A stretch of 23,485 nt of DNA from an uncultured Thermoleophilia bacterium (GTDB lineage: Bacteria; Actinomycetota; Thermoleophilia; Gaiellales; F1-60-MAGs149): contig CADCWC010000241.1 of the NCBI GenBank assembly GCA_902806305.1, positions 1-23,485 on the forward strand, read 5' to 3'. A program made the translations under genes and the position numbers. The notes under the pieces were generated by a model. It saw only the letters and a program-made list of their open reading frames with translations. It searched no databases and was not told the origin of the DNA. How positions within the stretch are numbered: the first letter of the stretch is position 1; each line of letters starts with the position of its first letter. Shown here in pieces: positions 1 through 9,099 of the stretch.

Positions 1-7
1 CTCGGGC

Positions 8-30
8 GCGCCGGCGTCGGCGGCCGGCGC
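8..30 (-). terminator. GC-rich hairpin after the demethylation operon (candidate terminator)
   Basis: Perfect 8-bp inverted repeat GCGCCGGC / GCCGGCGC with a 7-nt loop, 15 nt beyond the stop of the last gene of the minus-strand operon. There is no T-tract, as is common for actinobacterial terminators. The window edge prevents excluding that it lies inside a neighbouring gene. Confidence 0.35.
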
Positions 31-44
31 CCGGGCGGCGTCGC

Positions 45-443
45 TCAGTGGGGCAGCTCCTCCCAGTCCCCCGCCTGCTCGGTCCAGATGTGGCGCGCCG
101 TGGCGAGGCCGGTCGGGAGGTCGAGCGTCCCGGCCGCGATGTTGATCACCGGACGGCCGGGCGCGTCCCAGAACAGGCTCGAGCCGCAGCTGCCGCAGAA
201 CCCCCGTCGGGCGCGCGTCGCGCTCTCCGGGCTGTCGATCCAGCGGACACACGCCTCGCCCGACAGCGTCACGTCGGCCCGCGGCGCGGCCGTGTAGGCG
301 CCGGGGCCGCCGTGCCAGCGTCGGCACTCGACGCAGTGGCAGACGAGCACGTCCCGGAGTGGCACGCGCACCTCGTAGCTGACCGCGCCGCAGAGGCATC
401 GCCCGGTCCCACCGCTCGTCCCGCGTTCCGGATCGATGCTCAT
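45..443 (-). CDS. GFA (CENP-V/GFA) family zinc-binding protein
   Basis: A 132-residue protein with the cysteine pattern of the glutathione-dependent formaldehyde-activating (GFA) family. It has CLC at residues 16-18, CHCVEC at 35-40 and CGSC at 83-86, which in known structures bind two zinc ions. Family members were proposed to condense formaldehyde with glutathione, but that role is disputed. Its ATG overlaps the TGA of the upstream flavoprotein gene by 4 bp (ATGA), so it is the last gene of the demethylation operon. That context fits handling of formaldehyde released by oxidative demethylation, although actinobacteria usually lack glutathione, so the thiol partner could differ. The family is confident; the function is inferred from position only. 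Confidence 0.88.
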   Translation of the reverse strand: MSIDPERGTSGGTGRCLCGAVSYEVRVPLRDVLVCHCVECRRWHGGPGAYTAAPRADVTLSGEACVRWIDSPESATRARRGFCGSCGSSLFWDAPGRPVINIAAGTLDLPTGLATARHIWTEQAGDWEELPH

Positions 444-2890
444 GTGCGCAGCCGCTCCCCCTTGGGATCGAAGATCGGCTCGGCCACGACCTGGCCGCCG
501 ATCTCCCGGTCGAAGATGCGCGTCGCGACGCGACGCCCGGGCACGGCCTCTGCGGCGGGCAGGTAGCCGTAGACGACGCTGCCGCCGGTGGAGTAGCCGA
601 AGTTGGCACTCGTGACGTACCCGACGGAACGGCCGTCGAGCAGCACCGGCTCACCACCGAGCGCCGCGGCGGAGGGGTCGTCGAGCACGAACGGCACGAG
701 CTTCCGCCGCACCCCCGCGGCGCGCTCCCGGAGGACGGCCTCGCGTCCCGTGAAGCCGGGCTTCGTCAGGTGGACCGTGAACCCGAGCCCGGCCTCGTCG
801 GGCGTGTGCTCCGAGTGCATGTCCTGGCCCGAGAACCGGTAGCCCTTCTCGACGCGCAGCGAGTCGAACGCGCCGAGGCCGACGGGCACGAGGCCGTGCG
901 GCCCGCCCGCCTCCATCAGGGCGTCCCACAGCCAGCGGCCGTGCTCGGTGGCGACGTACAGCTCCCAGCCGAGCTCGCCCGCGTAGGAGATGCGCAGCGC
1001 GAGCGCGGGCACCATCCCGACCCAGATGTGCCGGGCGGCCAGGTACGGGAACGCCTCGTTGCCCAGGTCGTCGTGCGACAGGGCCCCGAGGATGTCTCGC
1101 GCGCGGGGGCCCCAGAGGCCGAGCACGGCCGTCCCGGAGGTCACGTCGCGGAGCCGCACGCCCCCGCCCTCGGGCAGCTGCCGACGCAGCCAGGCGACGT
1201 CACGCGGCCCGGACCCGCCGCCGGTGACGAGGAGATAGCGGTCCTCCTCGAGGCGGGTGACGGTCAGATCGCAGACGACGCCGCCGCTCGGCGTCAGCAC
1301 CGTCGTGTAGAGCACCCGTCCCACGGGCCGGTCGAGCTCGGAGGCGCAGACCCGGTTCAGCCACTCGACGACGCCCGGGCCCTCGGCCTCGACCTTCGTG
1401 AACGGCGTCAGGTCGAACAGGCCCGCTGCGGTGCGGGTGGCGTGGTGCTCGCGACCGACGATCGGTGACCAGTAGCGCGCCGCCCAGTCGTCCCGCCGCT
1501 GCACGTGCGGCGGCTCCGGCAGGCCGGCGTTCGTCTCGAACCACTGGGCGCGCTCCCAGCCCGCCGACTCGACCAGGAACGCCCCGCGGTCGACGAAGCG
1601 CTCATGGTACGGCGTGGTCCGGATCCCCCGCGGGAACTCCATGCCCTGCAGCGGGTGCAGCACGTCGTAGACCTCGACGTAGGCCTGCGAGCCGCGGGCG
1701 CGCACGTAGGCCGGCCCCGTGTGGTGGGTCTGGAACCGGTCCGGGTGCGCGGGCCCGAGGTCGACGTCGCCGCGACCGGACACGATCTGGTCGACGACCG
1801 CCCGGGCACCGCCGCCCGCGTGTGTCACCCACAGGGCCTGCGCGAGGTAGAGGCCGCGGACGTGCGACGACTCGCCGAGCAGCGGGTAGCCGTCCGGCGT
1901 GAAGGCGAAGTGGCCGTTGAACGACTCCGCCACGCCCGCGCGGTGCACCGGCGGGAGCAGGGCCTTCGTGGCGTCCCAGGCGTCCGTGAAGTGCTCGGCG
2001 GTGAAGGGGCCGGTCGCCGTCTGGTGGCCGTCGGGCTCGCGCTCGAGCTCGTGGGGGTCGATGGGCAGCGGATCGTGGGCGTAGGAGCCGATGCCGTAGG
2101 TCTCGCCGCGCTGGCGGTAGTACACGTCCCGGTCCTGGTGGCGGAGGATCGGATGCTCCGCCTCGTGGGTCGCGCCCGCGAGCTCGGGCAGCGCCGGGGT
2201 CCAGGCGAACAGGTGCTGCATCGGCTGCATGGGGATCGGGACGCCGAGCAGCGTGGCGAGCTCCGGCCCCCAGAGGCCGCCGCAGACGATCACCGTCCCC
2301 GTGGCGATCGTGCCGTCGTCGGTGTGCACGGCGCGGATCCGGCCGCCGGTGCGGTCGACGCCCGTGACGCGGGTCAGGCCGTGGAACCGGGCGCCGCGCT
2401 CCTCCGAGCGGGCGCGCAGCTCGTGGCAGACGTTGCCGCCCTTGGCCAGGCCGTCGGACGGCACGTGGTAGGCCCCGGAGACCGTGGACGGGTCGAGGAC
2501 CGGCAGGCGCCGCACGGCGTCCTCGACCGGGATGAGCTCGCCCTCGAGCCCGTACGCGTGGGCGTGGTTGCGCCTGCGCTGCAGCTCGGCCAGCCGCATC
2601 GGCGTCGTGGCGACCTCGATGCTGCCGACCTCGAGCCACGTCCGCCGCTCCGGCGTGTCGATCGCCCGGTAGAGCGCCGCCGACGCCTGCGCCAGCCCGC
2701 ACAGGAGCCGCGAGGGGCTCGTCTGGAACACCAGGCCCGGGGCGTGGAACGACGAGCCGCCCGTGTGCTCGAGCGGTCCCTGGTCGAGCACCACGACGCT
2801 CCGCACGCCCGCCTCGGTGAGAAGGTGGGCGGCGCAGGAGCCGACGATGCCCGCGCCGACGATCACCACGTCGGCTCGTCGCTCGATCAC
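440..2890 (-). CDS. FAD-dependent dimethylglycine/sarcosine dehydrogenase-like protein with C-terminal GcvT (aminomethyl-THF) domain
   Basis: An 816-residue two-part enzyme. The N-terminal DAO-type FAD domain opens with the dinucleotide motif VVIVGAGIVGS (about 8-18). It is followed by SSFHAPGLVFQ, whose His49 matches the histidine that carries covalent FAD in dimethylglycine oxidase. From about residue 430 the protein is GcvT-like and ends in an aminomethyltransferase barrel, the part that hands the oxidised methyl to tetrahydrofolate as methylene-THF. Length and order match dimethylglycine and sarcosine dehydrogenases. The start is taken as GTG at 2890 because it gives the canonical N-terminus and overlaps the upstream TGA as GTGA; reading further upstream is out-of-frame noise over the DUF1638 gene. 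Dimethylglycine or sarcosine would be the natural product of betaine demethylation. Other N-methyl tertiary amines, and oxidase rather than dehydrogenase chemistry, cannot be excluded. Confidence 0.9.
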   Translation of the reverse strand: MIERRADVVIVGAGIVGSCAAHLLTEAGVRSVVVLDQGPLEHTGGSSFHAPGLVFQTSPSRLLCGLAQASAALYRAIDTPERRTWLEVGSIEVATTPMRLAELQRRRNHAHAYGLEGELIPVEDAVRRLPVLDPSTVSGAYHVPSDGLAKGGNVCHELRARSEERGARFHGLTRVTGVDRTGGRIRAVHTDDGTIATGTVIVCGGLWGPELATLLGVPIPMQPMQHLFAWTPALPELAGATHEAEHPILRHQDRDVYYRQRGETYGIGSYAHDPLPIDPHELEREPDGHQTATGPFTAEHFTDAWDATKALLPPVHRAGVAESFNGHFAFTPDGYPLLGESSHVRGLYLAQALWVTHAGGGARAVVDQIVSGRGDVDLGPAHPDRFQTHHTGPAYVRARGSQAYVEVYDVLHPLQGMEFPRGIRTTPYHERFVDRGAFLVESAGWERAQWFETNAGLPEPPHVQRRDDWAARYWSPIVGREHHATRTAAGLFDLTPFTKVEAEGPGVVEWLNRVCASELDRPVGRVLYTTVLTPSGGVVCDLTVTRLEEDRYLLVTGGGSGPRDVAWLRRQLPEGGGVRLRDVTSGTAVLGLWGPRARDILGALSHDDLGNEAFPYLAARHIWVGMVPALALRISYAGELGWELYVATEHGRWLWDALMEAGGPHGLVPVGLGAFDSLRVEKGYRFSGQDMHSEHTPDEAGLGFTVHLTKPGFTGREAVLRERAAGVRRKLVPFVLDDPSAAALGGEPVLLDGRSVGYVTSANFGYSTGGSVVYGYLPAAEAVPGRRVATRIFDREIGGQVVAEPIFDPKGERLRT

Positions 2891-3507
2891 TCGCCGTCCT
2901 CCTCGTCGATGGTCACCAGTCGCGTCAGCTCGACCTCGAGCGGCGTCTCGCCCGTCTCCACCACCTCGAGCGGCAGGCCGAGGATCGCGGCGGCCCGCTC
3001 GGCCTCCGCGTGCAGCTCCGGGGTCGGTCGCTGCGCCAGCCAGACGACCCGCCGGTAGTGCCGGAAGTAGTCGTCGCGCAGCTCGGGATAGCGGTCCAGG
3101 CCGAGCTCGCGCACCACCACGCGGTCGAACGCCCGGACCAGGAAGTCGGTCAGCAGGTACGTGCCCGGCTCGTCCTCCAGCAGCCGTCGGAGCGGCGCCT
3201 CGCCCGCGTAGAGGTCGTAGCACGTGGCGCCGCGCAGCCGTCGGAGGCCGCGCCTGCTGCAGACCTCGTCGAGAGCACCGTACGTCCCGCAGTCGGCGTA
3301 GGCCACGGCCAGGCGGCTGTGGCGACCCGCGAGGGCGTCGACGGCCGCCTCGACGGCGGCCGCGATGCGCTCCGGTCGCGAGTGCAGGAGCGGGGGGAGC
3401 GGGTGGACCGCCACGTCGAGCCCACGGCGCCACGCGGCCTGCTCGACCGGCCGCGCCAACGCGCCGCAGGCGATCACCCCCACCGTCCCGGACGTCGCGC
3501 CCGTCAT
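2887..3507 (-). CDS. DUF1638 family protein of corrinoid methyltransferase clusters
   Basis: A 206-residue soluble protein with the look of DUF1638, a family of unknown function often found beside corrinoid-dependent methyltransferases. Visible landmarks are VIACGAL at the N-terminus (Cys14), PPLLHSRPERI (His42), AYADCGTYGALDEVC (Cys73, Cys83), ATCYDLYAG (Cys96) and GTYLLTDFLVRAFD. The spaced cysteines and histidine would allow a metal or cobalamin ligand set, which is inference. The ATG at 3507 overlaps the activator stop (ATGA), and its own stop overlaps the next GTG (GTGA). It is therefore translated in step with the activator and the flavoprotein, which argues for a role in the demethylation pathway. 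No signal peptide or membrane segment is seen. Confidence 0.8.
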   Translation of the reverse strand: MTGATSGTVGVIACGALARPVEQAAWRRGLDVAVHPLPPLLHSRPERIAAAVEAAVDALAGRHSRLAVAYADCGTYGALDEVCSRRGLRRLRGATCYDLYAGEAPLRRLLEDEPGTYLLTDFLVRAFDRVVVRELGLDRYPELRDDYFRHYRRVVWLAQRPTPELHAEAERAAAILGLPLEVVETGETPLEVELTRLVTIDEEDGE

Positions 3508-5441
3508 CCCGGGAACGCCAGCTCGCCCACGAAGCGGTCGTTGAAGTCGGGCCGGTCGGAGAGCTCGACGTACTCGACGTCGGTCAGCATCTGCGCGGCG
3601 GCGTGCCGCTCCTGGACCGACAGGAGCGCCATCTTCGCCCCCTCGCCCGCCACGTTGCCGGCCGAGACGATGCGCGTGACGGGCAGCTTCGGGACGAGGC
3701 CGATGCGGACGGCGCTCGAGGGCGACAGGTACGTCCCGAACGAGCCGCCGAGCAGCACCTGCTGGATGTCCGCCACCTCGATCCCGAGCTCCTCGACGAG
3801 CAGCCGCCACCCCGTGGCGATCGAGGCCTTGGCGAACTGGAGCTCGCGGACGTCGCGCTGGGAGAGGTAGACCGCCGGGCGCCGGGTGCCGTCCGCGTCC
3901 TCCCGCCAGTGCAGCACGAACACGCGCTCCTCCCCGATCGCGGTCAGCCGCTCGGCGAGCGGCTCCGAGACCGATCGCGCGACCTCGTCGCTGACGAAGC
4001 GACCGGAGCCGTCGAGCAGGCCGGCCCGGTTGAGCTCGGCGCACGCGTCCACGAGCCCCGAGCCGCAGAGGCCGACCGGCTCGGTGTCGCCGATCACGCC
4101 GACCGTCAGCTCGTCGCCCTTGATCCGGACGACCTCGACGGCCCCGTCGGCCGCGCGCATGCCGCAGCGGATCTGGGCCGCCTCGAACGCCGGACCGGCG
4201 GGGGCGGCGGTGGTGACGACCCGCTCGGCGCTGCCGAGCGCGATCTCGCAGTTCGTGCCGACGTCGATGAACAGGCGCAGCCGCCGGTCGCGCGTCATGC
4301 CGGTGGCGAGGAGGCCCGCCACGATGTCGCCGCCGACGTAGGCGCCGAGCGCCGGGAAGGCCAGGGCCGGCGCGGCCGGGTGGACGTGGACGCCGAGGTC
4401 CGAGGCCTTCAACCCGGGGAAGGACGGCGACGACATCACGAACGGCGCCACGCCGAGCGGCTCCGGGTCGATGCCGAGCGCGAGGTGCGTCATGGTGGCG
4501 TTGCCCGCCATGGCGACCTCGTAGACCTCGCGCGGCTCGACGCCGCCCGCCTCGCAGACCTCCGCGGCCAGGCCGTCGAGCGTCGTCTGGGCCAGCTCCC
4601 GCAACCGGTCGAGCGCCGTCTCGTCGAGCATGGTCGCCGAGATCCGGGAGATGACGTCGGCCCCGAACGGCTGCTGCAGGTTCAGGGTCGAGCGCACCGC
4701 GAGCGGCGTGCCGGTGGCCAGGTCGAGCAGCGTGGCGACGACCGTGGTCGTCCCGAGGTCGAACGCGATCCCGAAGCGCCGGCCGGTGGTGTCGCCCGGC
4801 TCGACGTCGATCAACTCCTCGTCGACGATGACGGCCGTGACCTTGAAGTCGTGACGGCGCAGCGTGGTGCCCAGCGTGCGCAGCACCGGCAGACCCACCC
4901 GCAGCTCGAGGTCCTCGATCGCGCCGACCAGCCGGTCGACGTCCGTGGCCTGGTCTGAGAGCGTCGGCTCCTCGAGCTCGACGTAGCGCTTCTGGACGGC
5001 CGGTCGCAGGATCACCTGGCGGCCGACGCCGACCGTGGCCGCCTTCGGGCGCGACTGGAGCGGGGGCACGTCGAGGACGAGGTCGCCCGCCGTCCGGGCG
5101 CGACAGGCGAGACGCCAGCCGTCGCGCAGCTGGTCGGGCGAGAAGGCCCGCGCGTCGAGGCGCGTGACCGGCATCTCGCCCTCGAGCACGCGCACGCCGC
5201 ACTTCTTGCAGGTGCCGTGGCCGCCGCACGTCGAGTCGATGGCGATGCCGTTCCAGCTCGCCGCGTCGAAGACGGTCACGCCCGGAGGGACGCGCACCTC
5301 CTCGCCGGAGGGCCGGAACCGCAGGTGCACGCGGCCGAGCCCGCCGTCGGCCGAGCCGTTCGGCGAGCGGCCGTCGTCCTCCTCGGCCGCGACCGTGGCG
5401 AGCGTGACGTTCGGGTCGACCCCTGAGACCTTGTCCGTCAC
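3504..5441 (-). CDS. RACo/RamA-like corrinoid activation protein ([2Fe-2S] + ASKHA ATPase, DUF4445)
   Basis: A 645-residue reductive activator that uses ATP to return inactive Co(II) corrinoid to Co(I). A plant-type [2Fe-2S] domain lies at about 37-120, with Cys72, Cys78, Cys81 (CGGHGTCKKC) and Cys113. A linker follows, then an actin-like ASKHA domain with FDLGTTTVVATLLD (phosphate loop), FIDVGTNCEIALG and LGGSFGTYLSPSSA near the C-terminus. This is the architecture of RACo and O-demethylase activators, not of archaeal RamA, which has C-terminal [4Fe-4S] clusters. The GTG start at 5441 overlaps the preceding stop (GTGA). The first 35 residues are low-complexity and acidic and may not be conserved, so a later start is possible. 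The target is presumably the corrinoid protein at 7607-8278. Confidence 0.92.
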   Translation of the reverse strand: MTDKVSGVDPNVTLATVAAEEDDGRSPNGSADGGLGRVHLRFRPSGEEVRVPPGVTVFDAASWNGIAIDSTCGGHGTCKKCGVRVLEGEMPVTRLDARAFSPDQLRDGWRLACRARTAGDLVLDVPPLQSRPKAATVGVGRQVILRPAVQKRYVELEEPTLSDQATDVDRLVGAIEDLELRVGLPVLRTLGTTLRRHDFKVTAVIVDEELIDVEPGDTTGRRFGIAFDLGTTTVVATLLDLATGTPLAVRSTLNLQQPFGADVISRISATMLDETALDRLRELAQTTLDGLAAEVCEAGGVEPREVYEVAMAGNATMTHLALGIDPEPLGVAPFVMSSPSFPGLKASDLGVHVHPAAPALAFPALGAYVGGDIVAGLLATGMTRDRRLRLFIDVGTNCEIALGSAERVVTTAAPAGPAFEAAQIRCGMRAADGAVEVVRIKGDELTVGVIGDTEPVGLCGSGLVDACAELNRAGLLDGSGRFVSDEVARSVSEPLAERLTAIGEERVFVLHWREDADGTRRPAVYLSQRDVRELQFAKASIATGWRLLVEELGIEVADIQQVLLGGSFGTYLSPSSAVRIGLVPKLPVTRIVSAGNVAGEGAKMALLSVQERHAAAQMLTDVEYVELSDRPDFNDRFVGELAFPG

Positions 5442-6292
5442 GCGACCGGCTGGGCGGCTCGGAAGGTGGCGATCCAGCTCGCGCCCCAGACGTCACGGCC
5501 GAGCAGGAGGTCGGACGCACGGGCGGCCGTCACGCACTCGGGGGCCAGCGCGTTCATGATCGCGCTCGTCAGCCCGTGGGCGCTCGCGATCGCGATGAAG
5601 GCGGCGTTGAGGGCGGCGCGGTGCGGGAGCCCGAACGAGATGTTCGACCCGCCGAGGCTCATGTTGACGCCGAGCTCGTCACGGATCAGGAGCATGGTGC
5701 GGAGCGTCGTGTTGACGGCCTCGGGGTCCGCGCCGACCGTCATCGCGAGCGGGTCGATCACGACGTCCTCCGGGGGGATGCCGTGCTCGCCCGCGACGCG
5801 CACGATCTTCCGGGCGATCGCGAGCCGCTCCTCGGCGGTCTCCGGGATGCCGGTCTCGTCGTTGGCCAGGCCGATGACCGCCGCGCCGTGCCGGGCGACG
5901 ATCGGCAGGATCTCGGCCAGGCGGTCGTCCTCGCCGGTGACCGAGTTGACGAGCGCCTTGCCCTCATAGGCCGAGAGCCCGGCGTCGAGGGCCTCGACGA
6001 CGGAGGAGTCGATGCAGATCGGCAGGTCCGTGTGCTCCTGGACGAGGCGGATCATCTGCGCGAGCAGCTCGGCCTCGTCCACGAGCGGGATGCCCGCGTT
6101 GACGTCCAGCATGTGGGCGCCTGCCGCGACCTGCGCCTCGACGTCCGCGACGACCTGGGACAGGTCGCCCTCGCGGAGCTGCGCCGCGAAGGCCTTGCGG
6201 CCGGTCGGGTTGATCCGCTCCCCGATGATGCAGAACGGCTGGTCGTGGCCGATCGTGACCTCACGGGTGGACGAGCGCAGGACTGTGTGCAT
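5438..6292 (-). CDS. methyltetrahydrofolate:corrinoid protein methyltransferase (MtgA-like, pterin-binding TIM barrel)
   Basis: A 284-residue pterin-binding enzyme related to AcsE, the MetH folate domain and MtgA. Visible family motifs are FCIIGERINPTGR (about 21-33), HMLDVNAGIP, ICIDSSVVEALDAGL, LVNSVTGE, VVIDPLAMTVGA and GGSNISFGLPHR. They form the pterin pocket and barrel strands. In this setting it should move the methyl from methyl-Co(III) corrinoid to THF, the catabolic direction, and so act between MttB and MetF. Its start overlaps the end of the metF-like gene by 32 bp; the ATG at 6292 gives the usual short lead before the EVTIGHDQPF segment. Dihydropteroate synthase shares the fold but lacks the NSVTGE and GGSN...FGLP pattern. 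Confidence 0.92.
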   Translation of the reverse strand: MHTVLRSSTREVTIGHDQPFCIIGERINPTGRKAFAAQLREGDLSQVVADVEAQVAAGAHMLDVNAGIPLVDEAELLAQMIRLVQEHTDLPICIDSSVVEALDAGLSAYEGKALVNSVTGEDDRLAEILPIVARHGAAVIGLANDETGIPETAEERLAIARKIVRVAGEHGIPPEDVVIDPLAMTVGADPEAVNTTLRTMLLIRDELGVNMSLGGSNISFGLPHRAALNAAFIAIASAHGLTSAIMNALAPECVTAARASDLLLGRDVWGASWIATFRAAQPVA

Positions 6293-7205
6293 TCGGCGGC
6301 AGCCTCTCAGCGTGCGGGGGGATGGACAGGTCGGTGAGGAGTCGGGCGACGGCGTCGTCGCGGCGGAAGGTCACGAGGTGCAGGCCGGCCACCCCGGGCA
6401 GGTCGAGCGCGTGGCGGGCCTGCTGCAGCGCCAGGTCGTAGGCCGCCTCACGGGGGTCGGACGACGTCTCCACCCGCTCGATGGTCCCCGCGGGCACGGA
6501 GATGCCGGGCACCCGCTCGTCCATGAAGCGCAGGCCGCGCGCGCCGGGCAGCAGGCAGATGGTCGGGAGGATCGCCGTCCGGGCCGCCAGGCCGCTGCGC
6601 GTGGCCTCGACCATGAATGCGCCGAGCCGCTCCGGGTGGTAGCCGATCTGCAGCTGCAGGAAGCGGGCGCCCGCCCGGGCCTTCTTCCAGGCCCGGTCGA
6701 CGCGGCCGGGGAGCGGGTGCGTGAACGGATTCTCGACCGCGCCGACGAACAGGTGCGGCGGCGCCTCGATCGTCCGGCCGGACACGTAGCGGCCCTGGCC
6801 GAGGCCCGTGGCGACCTGGACGAGCTGGGGGCTGTCGAGGTCGAAGACGCGCCGCGTCTCGGGCTCGTCGCCCGCCGTGACGTCGTCGCCCGTCAGGCAG
6901 CAGACGTTCTCCACGCCGTGCAGCGCGCCGCCCATGATGTCGGCCTGCAGGGCCAGCCGGTTCTTGTCGCGGCAGACGACCTGCAGGATCGGCTCGACCT
7001 CGAGCCGCAGGAGCGCGATGGCGACCGCCACGTTGGAGGCGTGGGCGTGGGCGGCCGTGTTGTCGGTCGCGTTGACCGCGTCGACCCACGGGCGGAGCGG
7101 GTCGACGTGCCGGCGCACGGCGTCGAGCCCGCCGCCGTCCACGGCCGGCAGCTCGGCGGTGACGACGAAGGTGCCCGCCGTCAGTCGCTCCTCGAGGATC
7201 GACAC
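6261..7205 (-). CDS. metF: methylenetetrahydrofolate reductase (MetF-like)
   Basis: A 314-residue TIM-barrel flavoprotein of the MetF family. The early TAELPAVDG segment supplies the conserved glutamate, AVNATDNTAAHAH follows, and the flavin-site segment NVCCLTGDD carries the family aspartate. YVSGRTIEAPPHLFVGAVENPF and GARFLQLQIGYHP are also family-like. It interconverts methylene-THF and methyl-THF. It lies 6 bp after a MetV-like gene and ahead of a methyl-THF:corrinoid methyltransferase, so I infer that it runs as a methyl-THF oxidase feeding methyl groups into the methylene-THF pool. The GTG start at 7205 is the first good one after the metV stop. The divergent N-terminus relative to biosynthetic MetF fits the MetV-dependent type. 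Confidence 0.9.
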   Translation of the reverse strand: MSILEERLTAGTFVVTAELPAVDGGGLDAVRRHVDPLRPWVDAVNATDNTAAHAHASNVAVAIALLRLEVEPILQVVCRDKNRLALQADIMGGALHGVENVCCLTGDDVTAGDEPETRRVFDLDSPQLVQVATGLGQGRYVSGRTIEAPPHLFVGAVENPFTHPLPGRVDRAWKKARAGARFLQLQIGYHPERLGAFMVEATRSGLAARTAILPTICLLPGARGLRFMDERVPGISVPAGTIERVETSSDPREAAYDLALQQARHALDLPGVAGLHLVTFRRDDAVARLLTDLSIPPHAERLPPNAHSPALVHP

Positions 7206-7211
7206 GAGCCG

Positions 7212-7595
7212 TCAGACCTCGGCGACGTGCGGGGCGGCGTCCGGCCAGCCGTCGGGCGTCTCACGGTCGCGCCCGGTGACGAGGTTGCGCCACGACGACG
7301 TGCCCTTGAGGCGGTTGTCGACGGGCGGACGCAGGTCGTCGAAGTGCCGGCGCCAGGACGGGAGCAGCGGCAGCCGCTCCTTGCGGTCGTACGCCTTCAG
7401 CCAGACGCAGCGCATGGTGGGCACGACCTCGCAGTTGCCGTCCTCGCGCACGCCGCCGCAGGGCCCGTTGCGCAGCGTCTTCGGACACGTCATCGGGCAG
7501 GTCATCCCGGTGGAGTGCAGGACGCACTGGCCGCACATCCGGCAGTCCCAGATCGGACCCTTGACGGCGTGCTCGACAGTTTCGAGAAGGGCCAT
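7212..7595 (-). CDS. metV: MetV-like iron-sulfur protein (methylene-THF reductase C-terminal domain)
   Basis: A 127-residue cysteine-rich protein matching the MetV / methylene-THF reductase C-terminal domain. Eight cysteines at 18, 21, 24, 33, 37, 46, 55 and 63 lie in the pattern CRMCGQC, CPMTCPKTLRNGPCGG, C, C. They could hold iron-sulfur clusters that pass electrons to or from the MetF flavin. The region after residue 70 is basic and lacks cysteines. The gene starts with ATG at 7595 after AGGAG (8-nt spacing), 11 bp behind the corrinoid gene and 6 bp ahead of metF, the usual MetV-MetF partnership. The electron acceptor in this host is not visible in the window. Confidence 0.9.
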   Translation of the reverse strand: MALLETVEHAVKGPIWDCRMCGQCVLHSTGMTCPMTCPKTLRNGPCGGVREDGNCEVVPTMRCVWLKAYDRKERLPLLPSWRRHFDDLRPPVDNRLKGTSSWRNLVTGRDRETPDGWPDAAPHVAEV

Positions 7596-7606
7596 CCCGG
7601 CGTCTC

Positions 7607-8274
<668 letters not shown>

Positions 8275-8278
<4 letters not shown>

Positions 8279-9057
8279 GCGTCGCCTCCCGGGGCGGTTC
8301 GTGCGTCTGTCTTCAGTCCGAGCCGCGCCGAGACGGCGTCGGCCTCCTCGACGAGCGGTCCGCCGAGCCGTTCGAGGTCCGCCGGCGACAGCCGCAGCGC
8401 CGGGCCGGTCACGGAGATGGCCGCCACGACCGCGCCCGCCGCGTCGCGGACGGGTGCCGCCACGGCCAGCAGTCCGGGCTCGAGCTCCTCGACCGTGAGC
8501 GCGTAGCCGCGAGCCCGCACCTGGGCGAGCTGGGTGCGCAGCGCCGCCGGGCTCGTGACGGTGCGGGGCCCGAGCCGCTCGAACGGTCCGGGCGGGATCG
8601 GGACGGTGCCGTAGGCGAGGAACACCTTGCCGACCGCCGACGCGTGGTAGGCGACGCGCAGGCCGACCCAGTTCTGCACCCCGAGCAGGTAGCGGCTGTC
8701 GACCTGGGCCACCTGCTCGACGCCCGCGGCCGTCGGCACGGCGAGGTTCACGGTCTCGCTGCTCAGGCGCGCCAGCCGGTCGAGGGCGGGCTGGGCCAGG
8801 GACACGAGATCGGGGACCGCGGCGTAGCGCCGGGCGTACTGGACGAGGACGGGGCCGGGCCGGAGCGAGCCGCCGTCGAGGTCGCGCTGCACGAGCTGGT
8901 GGCGCTCGAGGGCCCGCAGGAGGCGCGAGGCGGTGCTCTTCGGCAGCCCGGCGGCGGTCGCGAGCTCCCCGGGGCGGTAGCCGTCCTCGCTCTCGACGAG
9001 GCGCACGAGCAGCTCCGCCGCGCGGTCGATCGCCTGCGTTCCCGTCTGCGTGGCCAA
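8275..9057 (-). CDS. IclR-family transcriptional regulator of the demethylation operon
   Basis: A 260-residue IclR protein. An N-terminal winged helix spans about 5-65 (AIDRAAELLVRLVES, then ELATAAGLPKSTASRLLRAL as the recognition helix). A GAF-like effector domain follows, with YHASAVGKVFLAY, GYALTVEELEPGLLAVAAPV and AAISVTGPALRL. The TTG start at 9057 is chosen because GGGAGG sits 5 nt before it and it gives the standard IclR N-terminus. An in-frame ATG at 9099 would add 14 residues across an inverted repeat. It is the first gene of the operon and divergent from mttB, so it probably controls both sides in response to a quaternary amine or its product. The effector is unknown. Confidence 0.92.
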
Positions 9058-9078
9058 ACGATCCTCCCGGCTCAGGTA

Positions 9079-9096
9079 GTGGGACGAGCATCCCAC
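9079..9096. promoter_or_regulatory. inverted repeat, candidate IclR operator between iclR and mttB
   Basis: Perfect 6-bp inverted repeat with a 6-nt spacer, GTGGGACGAGCATCCCAC, in the divergent intergenic space. It lies just upstream of the chosen iclR start and about 90 bp before mttB. Size and place suit a dimeric regulator controlling both directions. Binding is inferred. Confidence 0.5.
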
Positions 9097-9099
9097 CAT

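Noticed and set aside
2891..3433. Extension of the flavoprotein reading frame far upstream of the FAD motif
   Set aside because: The added sequence is Pro/Arg/Gly-rich noise lying over the DUF1638 gene; GTG at 2890 gives the family N-terminus and a GTGA overlap.
3508..5520. Long minus-strand frame joined in front of the DUF1638 gene
   Set aside because: It is a shadow of the RACo-like gene, with arginine/proline-rich noise typical of GC-rich third positions; ATG at 3507 overlaps the upstream stop.
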